A DNA stretch of 64,000 nt from Halomonas lysinitropha. GTDB lineage: Bacteria; Pseudomonadota; Gammaproteobacteria; Pseudomonadales; Halomonadaceae. The stretch spans positions 18,582-82,581 of the forward strand of contig NZ_CABVOU010000041.1 of the NCBI RefSeq assembly GCF_902500215.1. Reading direction: 5' to 3'. The position numbers were made by a program, and so were the translations under genes. How positions within the stretch are numbered: position 1 is the first letter of the stretch; each line of letters opens with the position of its first letter. Shown piece after piece: positions 9,757 through 17,758 of the stretch. The notes under the pieces were generated by a model. That model ran no database searches. It saw only the letters and a list, made by a program, of their open reading frames with translations, and was not told the DNA's origin.

Positions 9757-10975
9757 ATCGCCTGTCGCACGCCTGAAGGCGCTGCCCTTCGAGGTACGTC
9801 AGTACCTGCTGATTACCGGCAACTACTGGGCCTTTACCCTGACCGACGGCGCCCTGCGCATGCTGGTGGTGCTGCATTTCCATCAGCTGGGCTACTCGCC
9901 ACTGGAAGTGGCCATGCTGTTCCTCTTCTACGAGGCCTTCGGCGTGGTCACTAACCTGGTGGGAGGCTGGCTGGGGGCGCGCCTGGGTCTCAACCGCACC
10001 ATGAATGCCGGCCTGGCACTGCAGGTCCTGGCCCTGACGATGCTGATGGTGCCTTCCGCGGCCTTGACCGTACCCTGGGTGATGGCGGCCCAGGCGCTCT
10101 CGGGCATCGCCAAGGACCTCAACAAGATGAGTGCCAAGAGCGCGGTCAAGGTGCTGGTGCCCAAGGACAGTGTCAGCGCCCGGAGCGCGCTCTACCGCTG
10201 GGTGGCGATCCTTACCGGCTCCAAGAATGCGCTCAAGGGCGCCGGCTTCTTCCTCGGCGGTGTGCTGCTGACGCTGATCGGATTCCGTGGCGCCATGGTG
10301 ATCATGGCCGTGATGCTCATGGTGGTGCTGGGGCTGTCGCTCTGGCGGCTTCGGGCGGATCTTGGCCGTCAGAAGCGCAAGCCGAAGTTCACCGAGGTGT
10401 TCTCCAAGTCACGCGCCATCAACGTGCTTTCCGCGGCGCGGCTGTGCCTGTTCGCCTCCCGGGACGTCTGGTTCGTGGTGGCCCTGCCGGTATTCCTCTA
10501 TGACCAGCACGGCTGGAGCCACTGGACGGTGGGCGGCCTGCTGGCCATCTGGGTGATCGGCTACGGTGGCGTGCAGACCCAGGCGCCTCGCCTGACCGGT
10601 CTGATCAAGAGCGGCCCCCGGGCCGTCACGGCGTTCTGGGCGCTGGCGCTGGCCGGCCTGCCGGCGATGCTGGCGATGTTGCCCCTCGCCGAGGTGGGCT
10701 GGTTGGTGGCAGGGCTGCTGGTCTTCGGCGTGCTGTTTGCCATCAACTCCAGCTGGCACAGCTACCTGATCGTCCACTACGCACGGGCCGATGGTGTCTC
10801 CATGGACGTCGGCTTCTATTACATGGCCAATGCCATGGGGCGCCTGCTGGGTACCTTGCTCTCCGGTTGGGTCTATCAGGTCCACGGACTCGCGGCCTGC
10901 CTGTGGATCTCCTCGGCCCTGGTGGCAGCCAGCGCCCTGATGGCCCTGGCGCTGCCGCGGGAGGCCACTGCCTGA
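9749..10975 (+). CDS. arsJ: ArsJ organoarsenical efflux permease
   Basis: MFS permease of the ArsJ family, which exports 1-arseno-3-phosphoglycerate made by the partner GAPDH and so removes arsenate. Twelve hydrophobic segments are predicted. Family-like features are the N-terminal [20 protein letters not shown] and the central [20 protein letters not shown]. The GTG start at 9749 overlaps the GAPDH stop by 8 bp. The 408-residue length is normal. The GAPDH-ArsJ pairing is the strongest evidence for the call. Confidence 0.92.
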   Translation: MVESPVARLKALPFEVRQYLLITGNYWAFTLTDGALRMLVVLHFHQLGYSPLEVAMLFLFYEAFGVVTNLVGGWLGARLGLNRTMNAGLALQVLALTMLMVPSAALTVPWVMAAQALSGIAKDLNKMSAKSAVKVLVPKDSVSARSALYRWVAILTGSKNALKGAGFFLGGVLLTLIGFRGAMVIMAVMLMVVLGLSLWRLRADLGRQKRKPKFTEVFSKSRAINVLSAARLCLFASRDVWFVVALPVFLYDQHGWSHWTVGGLLAIWVIGYGGVQTQAPRLTGLIKSGPRAVTAFWALALAGLPAMLAMLPLAEVGWLVAGLLVFGVLFAINSSWHSYLIVHYARADGVSMDVGFYYMANAMGRLLGTLLSGWVYQVHGLAACLWISSALVAASALMALALPREATA

Positions 10976-11075
10976 AGTGCATCGCATCGGCATAACACGA
11001 CCAGGTGCCGCTGTCGGCCGTTCAGGCTTTGGCGTAACATGAGTTTTTTATTTTTTTACCGCGAGAGGATAGCTC

Positions 11076-11429
11076 TTGACCCCGCTCGACCCCGCAAGAC
11101 TGTTCAAGTGCCTGGGCGACGAGACGCGCCTGATGCTGACGCTGCTGATTCGCCGCGAGGAGGAGCTTTGCGTCTGCGAGATGACCCACGCCCTGCAGGA
11201 ATCCCAGCCCAAGGTGTCGCGGCACCTGGCTCAGCTGCGCAACTGCGGCCTGCTCAGCGATCGTCGCGAGGGCCAGTGGGTCTACTATCGCCTCTCAGAT
11301 GCGCTGCCGGACTGGATCAGCGAGGTTCTTCTGGCCGCCGAGAAGGGTCAGAACGAGCGCCTCTCGAGCCTTCAGGTTCGCCTATCCAACATGGGCAACC
11401 GGCCCGAGCGTCGTCTGGCGATGTGCTGA
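11076..11429 (+). CDS. arsR: ArsR-family arsenite-responsive repressor
   Basis: Winged-helix repressor of the ArsR/SmtB family. The metal site ELCVCEM places Cys32 and Cys34 at the same positions as in classical As(III)-responsive ArsR. The DNA-recognition segment QPKVSRHLAQLRNCGLL follows. The product is 117 residues with a TTG start at 11076 preceded by GAGAGGA. It lies 100 bp after arsJ, so it could be the last gene of the arsC operon and be autoregulated through the operator at 8213-8234. I see no clear operator directly before it. Confidence 0.9.
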   Translation: MTPLDPARLFKCLGDETRLMLTLLIRREEELCVCEMTHALQESQPKVSRHLAQLRNCGLLSDRREGQWVYYRLSDALPDWISEVLLAAEKGQNERLSSLQVRLSNMGNRPERRLAMC

Positions 11430-11588
11430 GACGCCCTCGGCGTTTCCTGTCTTTTCATCGGCCGACTCGCTCTCCCCCGCCTGCTACCATTTCGACTAGC
11501 CTTGAAGCAACCTGCTGGATCCTGTCACGAGCGGTAGCTGCGTCATTGCGCTTCTGGAGGATCATGGCGTTTGCCGGAGTGTTCACAC

Positions 11589-12531
11589 GTGGAATTCAAG
11601 GATTACTACCAGGTACTCGGTGTGACGAAGACTGCGACCACCGAGGACATCAAGAAGGCCTATCGCAAGCTGGCCCGCAAGTATCATCCCGATGTCAGCA
11701 AGGAGCCCGAAGCCGAACAGCGGATGCAGGAAATCAACGAGGCCAAGGCGGTGCTGACCGATCCGGAGAAGCGTCTCGCCTATGACCAGTTGGCCGAGCA
11801 GTACCGCTCGGGCCAGGACTTCCAGCCTCCGCCGGACTGGGATGCAGGCTTCGAATACAGCGGTCGCGGTTTCGAGGAGGCCGATCTCGGAGAGTTCAGT
11901 GACTTCTTTGCCAACCTGTTTGGCCAGGGTGGCCGATCAGGCCCGGGAAGGCGCGCCTATCAGATGCGCGGTGAGGATCGTCACGCCAAGGTCTTCATTG
12001 ACCTGGCTGATGCCTTCCAGGGCGCGAGCCGGACGATCACCTTGCAAGTGCCCGAGGTCGACGCGCAGGGGCGCGTGGTCTCCCGGGATCACAGCCTCAA
12101 CGTGCGCATTCCCCGTGGGGTGAAGGAGGACCAGCATATCCGGCTCGCCGGCCAGGGCAGTCCGGGCATGGGAGGTGGCCCGGCGGGGGGATCTGTACCT
12201 GGAGATTCACTTCACGCCGGACAAGCGTTATCGAGTCGAGGGGCGCGATGTCTATCAAACGGTGCCGGTGGCGCCCTGGGAAGCCGCTCTGGGTGCCAGC
12301 ATCGAGACCCCGACCCCGTCGGGCGTGATAAAGCTCAAGGTACCGGCCGGGTCACAGACCGGTCGTCGATTGCGCCTGAAGGGTCGTGGTATCCCCGGAC
12401 CGGAACCGGGGGATCTCTACGTGGAACTCGAGGTGGTGCTGCCCCCGGCCGATACCGACAAGGCAAGGGAGCTCTATGAAACCATGGCGCATGAGCTCGC
12501 TTTCGACCCGCGCCAACGGAGAGGAGGCTAG
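11589..12531 (+). pseudogene. cbpA: cbpA-like DnaJ co-chaperone with a frameshift
   Basis: CbpA is a DnaJ-type co-chaperone and nucleoid-associated protein. The N-terminal J domain is intact ([15 protein letters not shown] in YHPDVSK), followed by the Gly/Phe linker ([11 protein letters not shown]) and the first substrate-binding subdomain up to [11 protein letters not shown]. The frame then breaks at a run of six G (12185-12190). The remainder, [16 protein letters not shown] to the end, continues in another frame to 12531. Removing one G restores a normal protein of about 313 residues. It is either a true frameshift or a homopolymer sequencing error. Start is probably GTG 11589 after GGAG. 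cbpM follows 3 bp later. Confidence 0.85.
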
Positions 12532-12534
12532 GCC

Positions 12535-12849
12535 ATGGCTCAGCAGCGTACCGTCAGCGGTGAACTCATCGACGAGGCGACCCTCACTCTCGAGGATCTG
12601 GCGAGGGCCTGCGCGGTAGACACCGACTGGGTCATCGAGCGCATAGAGAGCGGCCTGCTGGCCGACGGTTCACCCTATGTGGCGAGCTGGCGCTTTACCA
12701 GTCATGACCTGACCCGTGCTCGACGCATGTGTCAACTGGAGCGTGACTTCGAGGCTGCGCCCGAGCTTGCCGCTCTGGCGACCGATCTGATCGAGGAGAA
12801 CCAGCGCCTGAAGGCGCGGTTGCGGGCCGCTGGGCTGGTTGACGATTGA
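12535..12849 (+). CDS. cbpM: Chaperone modulator CbpM
   Basis: CbpM is a small MerR-like protein that binds the J domain of CbpA and inhibits its co-chaperone and DNA-binding activity. The 104 residues match the family: an N-terminal helix-turn-helix-like part (LTLEDLARACAVDTDWV, then RFTSHDLTRARR) and a C-terminal coiled helix (ENQRLKARLRAAGL). It starts 3 bp after the cbpA reading frame ends. Its intact state, together with the single-base lesion in cbpA, makes recent damage or a sequencing error in cbpA more likely than old decay. Confidence 0.88.
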   Translation: MAQQRTVSGELIDEATLTLEDLARACAVDTDWVIERIESGLLADGSPYVASWRFTSHDLTRARRMCQLERDFEAAPELAALATDLIEENQRLKARLRAAGLVDD

Positions 12850-13017
12850 GCCTCTTTCAGGCGGCTCATCACCCATTGTCAAGGTCATGGAGGCCAGCCA
12901 GTCGTGGAAGCGCTCCATGAGCGCCAAGGCCATGGTGGCGTCACGCTCCCTTGGGACGGCGAGAATGCCCTGGGGGCTCTCACCGGACGGGGATGGCGTC
13001 TTATGAGTGCCCACGTA

Positions 13018-13812
13018 CTAGCCCAGCGAAACATCCAGGAACAGCATCAGCACCAAGCCTACCGAGAGGCCCAGGGTTGCCTTGTTCTGGTGACCACTGC
13101 GGTGGGTCTCGGGAATGATCTCGTGGCTGATGACATAGAGCATCGCGCCGGCGGCGAAGGCCAGCCCCCAGGGAAGCAGAACCTGTGACATGCTGACGAC
13201 GCCCGCCCCCAGAAGACCACCCAGCGGTTCGACCAGTCCGGTAAGGGAGGCAATGATCCACGATCGCCAGCGTGAATAGCCCTCCCCGAGTAGCGCTACC
13301 GCCACTGCCAGGCCTTCCGGCATGTTCTGGAGGCCGATGCCGAGGGCAAGCGGTAATCCTCCCTCGCGGCCTCCCGCACCGAAGGCCACGCCGACGGCCA
13401 GGCCCTCTGGCAGGTTGTGGATCGTGATGGCAATGATGAACAGCCAGACGCGGCGAAGCGATGCCGCCTCCGGCCCTTCACGCCCCTGCTCGAAATGCTC
13501 GTGGGGAAGTCGCTCGTTCAGCAGGGCGATCAGCCCCATCCCCATCAGTATGGCCGCACAGGCAATAGCGGCAGGCACGACGGTACCGCCATAGCGCAGC
13601 TCAGAGGCATCCAGGGAGGGGATGATCAGGGAAAAGAAGGACGCCGCCAGCATGACACCCGCGGCGAAACCGAGCGCCAGATCGCGGATACCGCGATTGG
13701 GCGTCTTGCTGATCAGGACGGGAAGTGCCCCGATGGCCGTCATCGAGCCGGCGACGAGACTACCCAGGAACCCGAGCATGACGGGTGACATATCTTCCAT
13801 AATGCTGCTCAT
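13018..13812 (-). CDS. ZIP-family divalent metal transporter
   Basis: Metal ion transporter of the ZIP family (GufA/ZupT-like), probably importing zinc or another divalent cation. Eight membrane segments are predicted. The two metal-site motifs of the family, HNLPEG and QNMPEG, lie in adjacent central segments, followed by a conserved HEIIPETH. I start at the ATG at 13812; the frame is open to a TTG at 13830, and an ATG at 13800 is also possible, none with a clear ribosome site. It lies 24 bp downstream of the ACR3-like gene, so the two are probably co-transcribed. Confidence 0.85.
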   Translation of the reverse strand: MSSIMEDMSPVMLGFLGSLVAGSMTAIGALPVLISKTPNRGIRDLALGFAAGVMLAASFFSLIIPSLDASELRYGGTVVPAAIACAAILMGMGLIALLNERLPHEHFEQGREGPEAASLRRVWLFIIAITIHNLPEGLAVGVAFGAGGREGGLPLALGIGLQNMPEGLAVAVALLGEGYSRWRSWIIASLTGLVEPLGGLLGAGVVSMSQVLLPWGLAFAAGAMLYVISHEIIPETHRSGHQNKATLGLSVGLVLMLFLDVSLG

Positions 13813-13836
13813 GTGGATGAATACGGCCAAGAGGTA

Positions 13837-14847
13837 TCACGGAGCCGTCTCGCTGGGGGGGAGGGTATCCGGAATCAATTTGCTCGGCACCCAGTTCAGG
13901 TAGGCCACCATGCCGAACAGCTCGACCAGCGACTGGAAGACGATGACCACCACGGCAGCGTGCCAGGCCTCGGGCAGGGTCAAGGCGATGGGCAGTACCA
14001 CGAAGGAGTTGCGCGTGCCGAAGCTGAAGGTCAGGGTCCTGGCGGAACGTGTCGGTAGCCGGAAAAGCCCCCCGAGCGTCTTGCCCAGTAAGGCGGCGAA
14101 GACCAGGTAGCCGATGAAGATCAGCAATACCTGCATCAACACTCCGCTGAGGCCGGCCACCGTCGTTACCTGTGATGCCGCGATGACAAAGACAACCAGT
14201 GCGAGCAATGGCACGGGCAGTATACCCAGGCCATGCACCAGCCGTCTGGCATTGAGGCTGCGCTCGGCCAGACGCTCGGTCACCCAGGCCAGGGCCAGGG
14301 GAGTAAGGATCAAACCCGCAAAGGCGTTGAGCAGGTGGCGGCTGATCGCGGCCTGAAACCACTCCGCGCCCAGGAAGAGCCAGAGATAGGCGGGCAAGGC
14401 CAGCAACTGCACCAGCAACAGCACCGGTGTGGCGGCGATCGCCCGGCCGGTGTCGCCCTTGCCCAGGTGGGTGAAGCTGATAAACCAGTCGGTACAGGGG
14501 ACGAGCAGCACCAGCAGTACGCCGGCCTGCACGGCCGTCGACACGGGCATCATGGCCATCAGTCCGCCCAGCACCAGGGGAATCACCGCGAAGTTGCCGA
14601 GCATCAGGGCCGCCAGGAAACGCCAATCCTTGAGGCCCTGACCGATCCGCGTCAGCGGAACCTGGGTGAAGGTGGCATAGAGCAGAGCACCGAGCAGTGG
14701 CCAGAGGAAGGCTTCCAGCCGCGCTGCTGTATCGGGATGACTCAGCCCGCTGGCCAGGCCCGCCAGGATGCAGGTCAGATAGATCCAGGATTGTCGACGT
14801 TCCATCCAATCGCGCATGGGGCTGCATCCGTCTGACTTGGACATCAC
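13837..14847 (-). CDS. ACR3/BASS-superfamily carrier, probable arsenic-resistance protein
   Basis: Ten-segment carrier of the bile acid:sodium symporter superfamily, closest in pattern to ACR3-like arsenic carriers. The segment LLVPCTDWFISFTHLGKGD corresponds to the segment of Acr3 that holds its conserved, transport-essential Cys. It is clearly diverged from the true Acr3 at 20.6-21.7 kb, so the substrate may differ. The frame begins at ATG 14847 (MMSKSDG); an internal ATG (MRDWMERRQ) would also give a complete membrane domain. Its upstream region is shared with the divergent, Pho-box-linked pyrophosphatase gene. Confidence 0.75.
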   Translation of the reverse strand: MMSKSDGCSPMRDWMERRQSWIYLTCILAGLASGLSHPDTAARLEAFLWPLLGALLYATFTQVPLTRIGQGLKDWRFLAALMLGNFAVIPLVLGGLMAMMPVSTAVQAGVLLVLLVPCTDWFISFTHLGKGDTGRAIAATPVLLLVQLLALPAYLWLFLGAEWFQAAISRHLLNAFAGLILTPLALAWVTERLAERSLNARRLVHGLGILPVPLLALVVFVIAASQVTTVAGLSGVLMQVLLIFIGYLVFAALLGKTLGGLFRLPTRSARTLTFSFGTRNSFVVLPIALTLPEAWHAAVVVIVFQSLVELFGMVAYLNWVPSKLIPDTLPPSETAP

Positions 14848-14848
14848 G

Positions 14849-14866
14849 ATGTCGTGTCACTGTCAT
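14849..14866 (+). promoter_or_regulatory. Pho-box-like site upstream of the secreted pyrophosphatase gene
   Basis: ATGTCG at 14849-14854 and CTGTCA at 14860-14865 are spaced 11 bp apart. The second repeat is perfect and the first matches 4 of 6 bases. The site ends 70 bp before the pyrophosphatase start. PhoB control is an inference supported by the gene's role. Confidence 0.55.
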
Positions 14867-14935
14867 CGAGGGTTCATGGAAGCTGGCTAGGTTGGAAGCG
14901 TATCAACGAACCCTTTCAGCATCGGAGGTAATCTC

Positions 14936-15532
14936 ATGATCAAACCTGCCGTCCTGCCGCTGATAGCAGCCAGCCTGCTTAGCACCACAGCCGCCCAGGC
15001 CCAGAACGTATTCGACTACCCACAGACCGAGGACGCGCCAGCGACCTTCCATGTGGTCAATGAAATACCCGCCGGTGGCTTTACCAAGTACGAGATCAAT
15101 GCCGACCAGGGTCAGCTGATCGTCGACCGCTATGTGTCGATGCCAGTGCGCTATCCGGCGAACTATGGTTCGATCACCAGCTCGGCCGGCGGCGATGGCG
15201 ACCCGCTGGATGCCCTGGTGATCACGCGTGACGCCATCTACCCCGGCGCGGTGATCAAGGTGAAGCCGATCGGCGTGCTGCGCATGATCGATGACGGCGA
15301 GGCCGACGACAAGATCATCGCGGTTCCCGCCGATGACGTCGATCCTACCTACGCCGATATCGATGGCATGGACGATCTGCCGGGCATGGAAGTCGAGCGC
15401 CTGAACGCGTTCTTCCGCGTCTACAAGGACCTGCCGGACGGTGGTGACATCGAACTCAACGGTTTCGGCGATGCCAGCGAGGCTCGTGAGATCCTGGCTC
15501 AGGCCCTGGAAGCCTACCAGCAGGCCCATTAG
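14936..15532 (+). CDS. Secreted (periplasmic) inorganic pyrophosphatase
   Basis: Family I soluble inorganic pyrophosphatase, hydrolysing pyrophosphate to phosphate. Residues 1-22 form a clear signal peptide (cleavage after AAQA), so this copy acts in the periplasm, unlike the housekeeping enzyme. Active-site residues are all present: EIP, KYEI, DRY, YPANYG, DGDPLD, the later Asp residues in DDGEADDK, and VYKDLPDGG. The 198-residue product starts at ATG 14936 after GGAGGT. A Pho-box-like site lies upstream. A likely role is to scavenge external pyrophosphate and feed phosphate to PstSCAB. Confidence 0.88.
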   Translation: MIKPAVLPLIAASLLSTTAAQAQNVFDYPQTEDAPATFHVVNEIPAGGFTKYEINADQGQLIVDRYVSMPVRYPANYGSITSSAGGDGDPLDALVITRDAIYPGAVIKVKPIGVLRMIDDGEADDKIIAVPADDVDPTYADIDGMDDLPGMEVERLNAFFRVYKDLPDGGDIELNGFGDASEAREILAQALEAYQQAH

Positions 15533-15566
15533 AACTGACGGCTAACCTGAGAAAGCCCCGTAAATT

Positions 15567-15594
15567 CAGCGGCCAGCGGCGATGCTGGCCGCTG
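15567..15594 (+). terminator. Hairpin after the pyrophosphatase gene
   Basis: A perfect 11-bp stem, CAGCGGCCAGC and GCTGGCCGCTG with a 6-base loop, lies 35 bp after the stop codon. No T-run follows, so it is terminator-like rather than a classical intrinsic terminator. From here to 15820 I see no supported gene. Confidence 0.55.
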
Positions 15595-15820
15595 GAGCTC
15601 GGTCATTTAAGGCTAATCAAGGCAGGCCCATCATTTCAGACCCCCGTTTCCGAAGCGCTCGAATACGGAGGTTGCTGATGCGCATGCGGCGCCATCCAAA
15701 CCATGCTTCCCCTCGTCGTGGAGGTCATAACCCAACGACGAAGAACAGTTTTACTGTGCACATGACGGCGATGTAGCCAAGTTGGGTTTGTTGCTCGGCT
15801 TCTCGGCCAACATGCTGCGC

Positions 15821-16057
15821 TCACGCCTTCAGCATGGTCTCGATCTTGTCGCGGTTCGGCACGCTGCCGCTATGAACGAGCTTGCCGTCGATGGCCACAC
15901 CAGGCGTCGACATGACCTTGTAGCCCATGATGCTGGCCGGATCGGTCACCTTTTCCACCTCGACCTCGATGCCCAGCTCACTGGCTACCGCCTGGAATTC
16001 CTCGGCGGTGTTGACGCACTTCTTGCAGCCGGTGCCCAGAACCTCGATCTTCTTCAT
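15821..16057 (-). CDS. Small thioredoxin-fold CxxC protein
   Basis: A 78-residue thioredoxin-like redox protein of the small glutaredoxin-sized family often found beside DUF318/ArsP permeases. The active site Cys11-Lys-Lys-Cys14 lies in VLGTGCKKCVNT, and the cis-proline loop is in VMSTPGVAIDGK. No signal peptide is seen, so it should be cytoplasmic. Start ATG 16057 has AAGGAG upstream. It begins 17 bp after the permease stop, in the same direction, and probably delivers electrons or a thiol-bound substrate to that permease system (inference). Confidence 0.85.
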   Translation of the reverse strand: MKKIEVLGTGCKKCVNTAEEFQAVASELGIEVEVEKVTDPASIMGYKVMSTPGVAIDGKLVHSGSVPNRDKIETMLKA

Positions 16058-16074
16058 GTCTTGCTCCTTTCCGT

Positions 16075-17085
16075 TTAGTGAAAACCGCTGAACAGCCAGG
16101 GGCTCAGCAGGTTGATCAGCCAACCAACGATCATGAAGTTGGCCAGCAGGATGACGAAGATGGTGGCCAGCAGACGCCACTGCATGACCTGCTTGAGCAT
16201 GATGAATTCGGGAAAGCTGGCCGCCACGGTGCTCATGCAGAAGGCCAGGGTTGTACCCACCGGCAGGCCCTTGAGGATCAGGCTCTCCATCACCGGAATG
16301 ACGCCGGTGGCGTTGGAATACAGGGGGAGACCGGCAAATACGGCTGCCGGGACGTTCCACCACTGGCCGCTGCCGAGGTGGTCGGCGAACCAGCCATCCG
16401 GCACGAAGCCGTGAAGGGCAGCGCCCAGGCCGACGCCGATGATCACCCATTTCCAGATCCGCCCGACGATCTCCTTGAGCTCGTCCCGGGCAAAGTCGTG
16501 GCGGTCCTTCAGGGTGAGGAAGGGAGCTTCGGGGGCGGTCTCGTCACCTTGGGGCGTTTCGGCGGCCTGCTGGTAGGCCTTGGCGGCGAAATCCTTCAGC
16601 CAGCGCTCGCCCTTGATGGCATCGAGCACCATGCCGCCGCCGATGCCCACCGCCATGCCGATCACGACATAGACCATAGTGAACTCCCAGCCCAGCAGGC
16701 TCCACAGCATGATCACCGCCACCTCGTTGATGATCGGCGAGGTGAACAGGAAGGCCATGGTGATGCCCAGTGGAATACCGGCGCTGGTGAAGCCCAGAAA
16801 CAGCGGGATGCTCGAGCAGGAGCAGAAGGGCGTGATGGCGCCGAAGCCGGCGCCCAGGCCATAGCCCGCCAGGCGGGGTTTCTGCTGGATATAATGGCGA
16901 ACGCGCTCCAGGTTCAGGGAAGCGCGCATCAGCGCGATGATATAGATCATCACCACCAGCAGCGCGAAGATCTTGGTGGTGTCTTCGACGAAGAAGTGTA
17001 GCGAGGTGCCGAGCTTGCTCTCGGGATCCAGACCGGCCAACCCGTAGACCAGCCAGTCGGCCAACCCGGTAAAGACCTCCAGCAT
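16075..17085 (-). CDS. ArsP/DUF318-family permease
   Basis: Membrane permease of the ArsP_1 (DUF318) family, members of which export trivalent organoarsenicals. About eight membrane segments are predicted, with the conserved Cys-rich motif TPFCSCSSIPLF after segment 2-3 and a matching second-half motif NATGVIPVMESL. A hydrophilic loop lies near residues 170-205. The 336-residue length fits the family. Partner is the downstream CxxC protein; the upstream ECF sigma gene is 94 bp away in the same direction. The exact substrate is not readable. Confidence 0.82.
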   Translation of the reverse strand: MLEVFTGLADWLVYGLAGLDPESKLGTSLHFFVEDTTKIFALLVVMIYIIALMRASLNLERVRHYIQQKPRLAGYGLGAGFGAITPFCSCSSIPLFLGFTSAGIPLGITMAFLFTSPIINEVAVIMLWSLLGWEFTMVYVVIGMAVGIGGGMVLDAIKGERWLKDFAAKAYQQAAETPQGDETAPEAPFLTLKDRHDFARDELKEIVGRIWKWVIIGVGLGAALHGFVPDGWFADHLGSGQWWNVPAAVFAGLPLYSNATGVIPVMESLILKGLPVGTTLAFCMSTVAASFPEFIMLKQVMQWRLLATIFVILLANFMIVGWLINLLSPWLFSGFH

Positions 17086-17179
17086 GTCTTTGACTCCTGT
17101 CTCATGAGTGTCGCTAATCAGAAGACGCAGGAGTCGGCAAAAAGATACTCACCCAGCGTTTTTCGAACTGGCCGGTGCT

Positions 17180-17758
17180 CTAAGAGAGGTCCCTCAGCTC
17201 TTCGGCCTTGTGGCAGCAGACGTGGCCCTCGGCGTCGAAGACGATGTCACACTGCTCGATCAGCCGTTCACGCAGCCGTTGCCGTGCCCGGCGTAGCCGC
17301 GCCTTGGTGGCCGGAAGGCCTAAACTATGGTTTTGGGCATAGTCTGCCTGTCTGTTCCCTTCGAGATCGCAGCGCTGCAGGATGTCTTGATCCTCCTGCG
17401 ACAGGTGGGGAAGGGCTCGAGCGATGCAGTCGGCGAGGCTACCCAGTGGTGCCGGCGGAGTATTGTCCGCCGGCATTTCGGGCGGGTTGCCGTCAATCAG
17501 CTGCCCGGTGCGGCGCTGATCGTCGATCCATTGATTGCGGGCCACGCGGAAAAGCCAAGCGCGCGGTTTTCTCAGCTCACAGAACTGGTCGCGATGTATC
17601 AGCGCTTTGGCATAGACACGCTGCAAGAGGTCGTCTGCGTCTTCTCGGTCGCCGCAGTGGCGGATCAGGAAGCGCTGCAGCTCGCGGTGATGCTCCCACC
17701 AGGCAGACTCGACGCAAGGCGCCGAGCGTTGCGGCGTCTTCGTGACAGCTCGGCTCAC
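17180..17758 (-). CDS. ECF sigma factor with a C-terminal Cys motif (SigZ-like)
   Basis: Extracytoplasmic-function sigma factor of 192 residues. Region 2 is seen in EDADDLLQRVYAKALI and PRAWLFRVARNQWIDDQRR; region 4 in LSQEDQDILQRCDLEG and SLGLPATKARLRRARQRL. After region 4 a tail carries C-DIVFDAEGHV-CC-HK, a possible zinc or thiol switch; no anti-sigma gene is adjacent. I choose the GTG at 17758 because it overlaps the thiolase TGA as GTGA, the usual sign of translational coupling. The genes downstream (permease, CxxC protein) are candidate targets. Confidence 0.82.
   Translation of the reverse strand: MSRAVTKTPQRSAPCVESAWWEHHRELQRFLIRHCGDREDADDLLQRVYAKALIHRDQFCELRKPRAWLFRVARNQWIDDQRRTGQLIDGNPPEMPADNTPPAPLGSLADCIARALPHLSQEDQDILQRCDLEGNRQADYAQNHSLGLPATKARLRRARQRLRERLIEQCDIVFDAEGHVCCHKAEELRDLS

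Noticed and set aside
10976..11075. ArsR operator directly before arsR
   Set aside because: The T-rich stretch shares only a few bases with the two good operators and is not palindromic.
12670..13014. A minus-strand frame over the 3' end of cbpM
   Set aside because: It overlaps the conserved cbpM gene, and its unique part before the ZIP gene shows no conserved domain.
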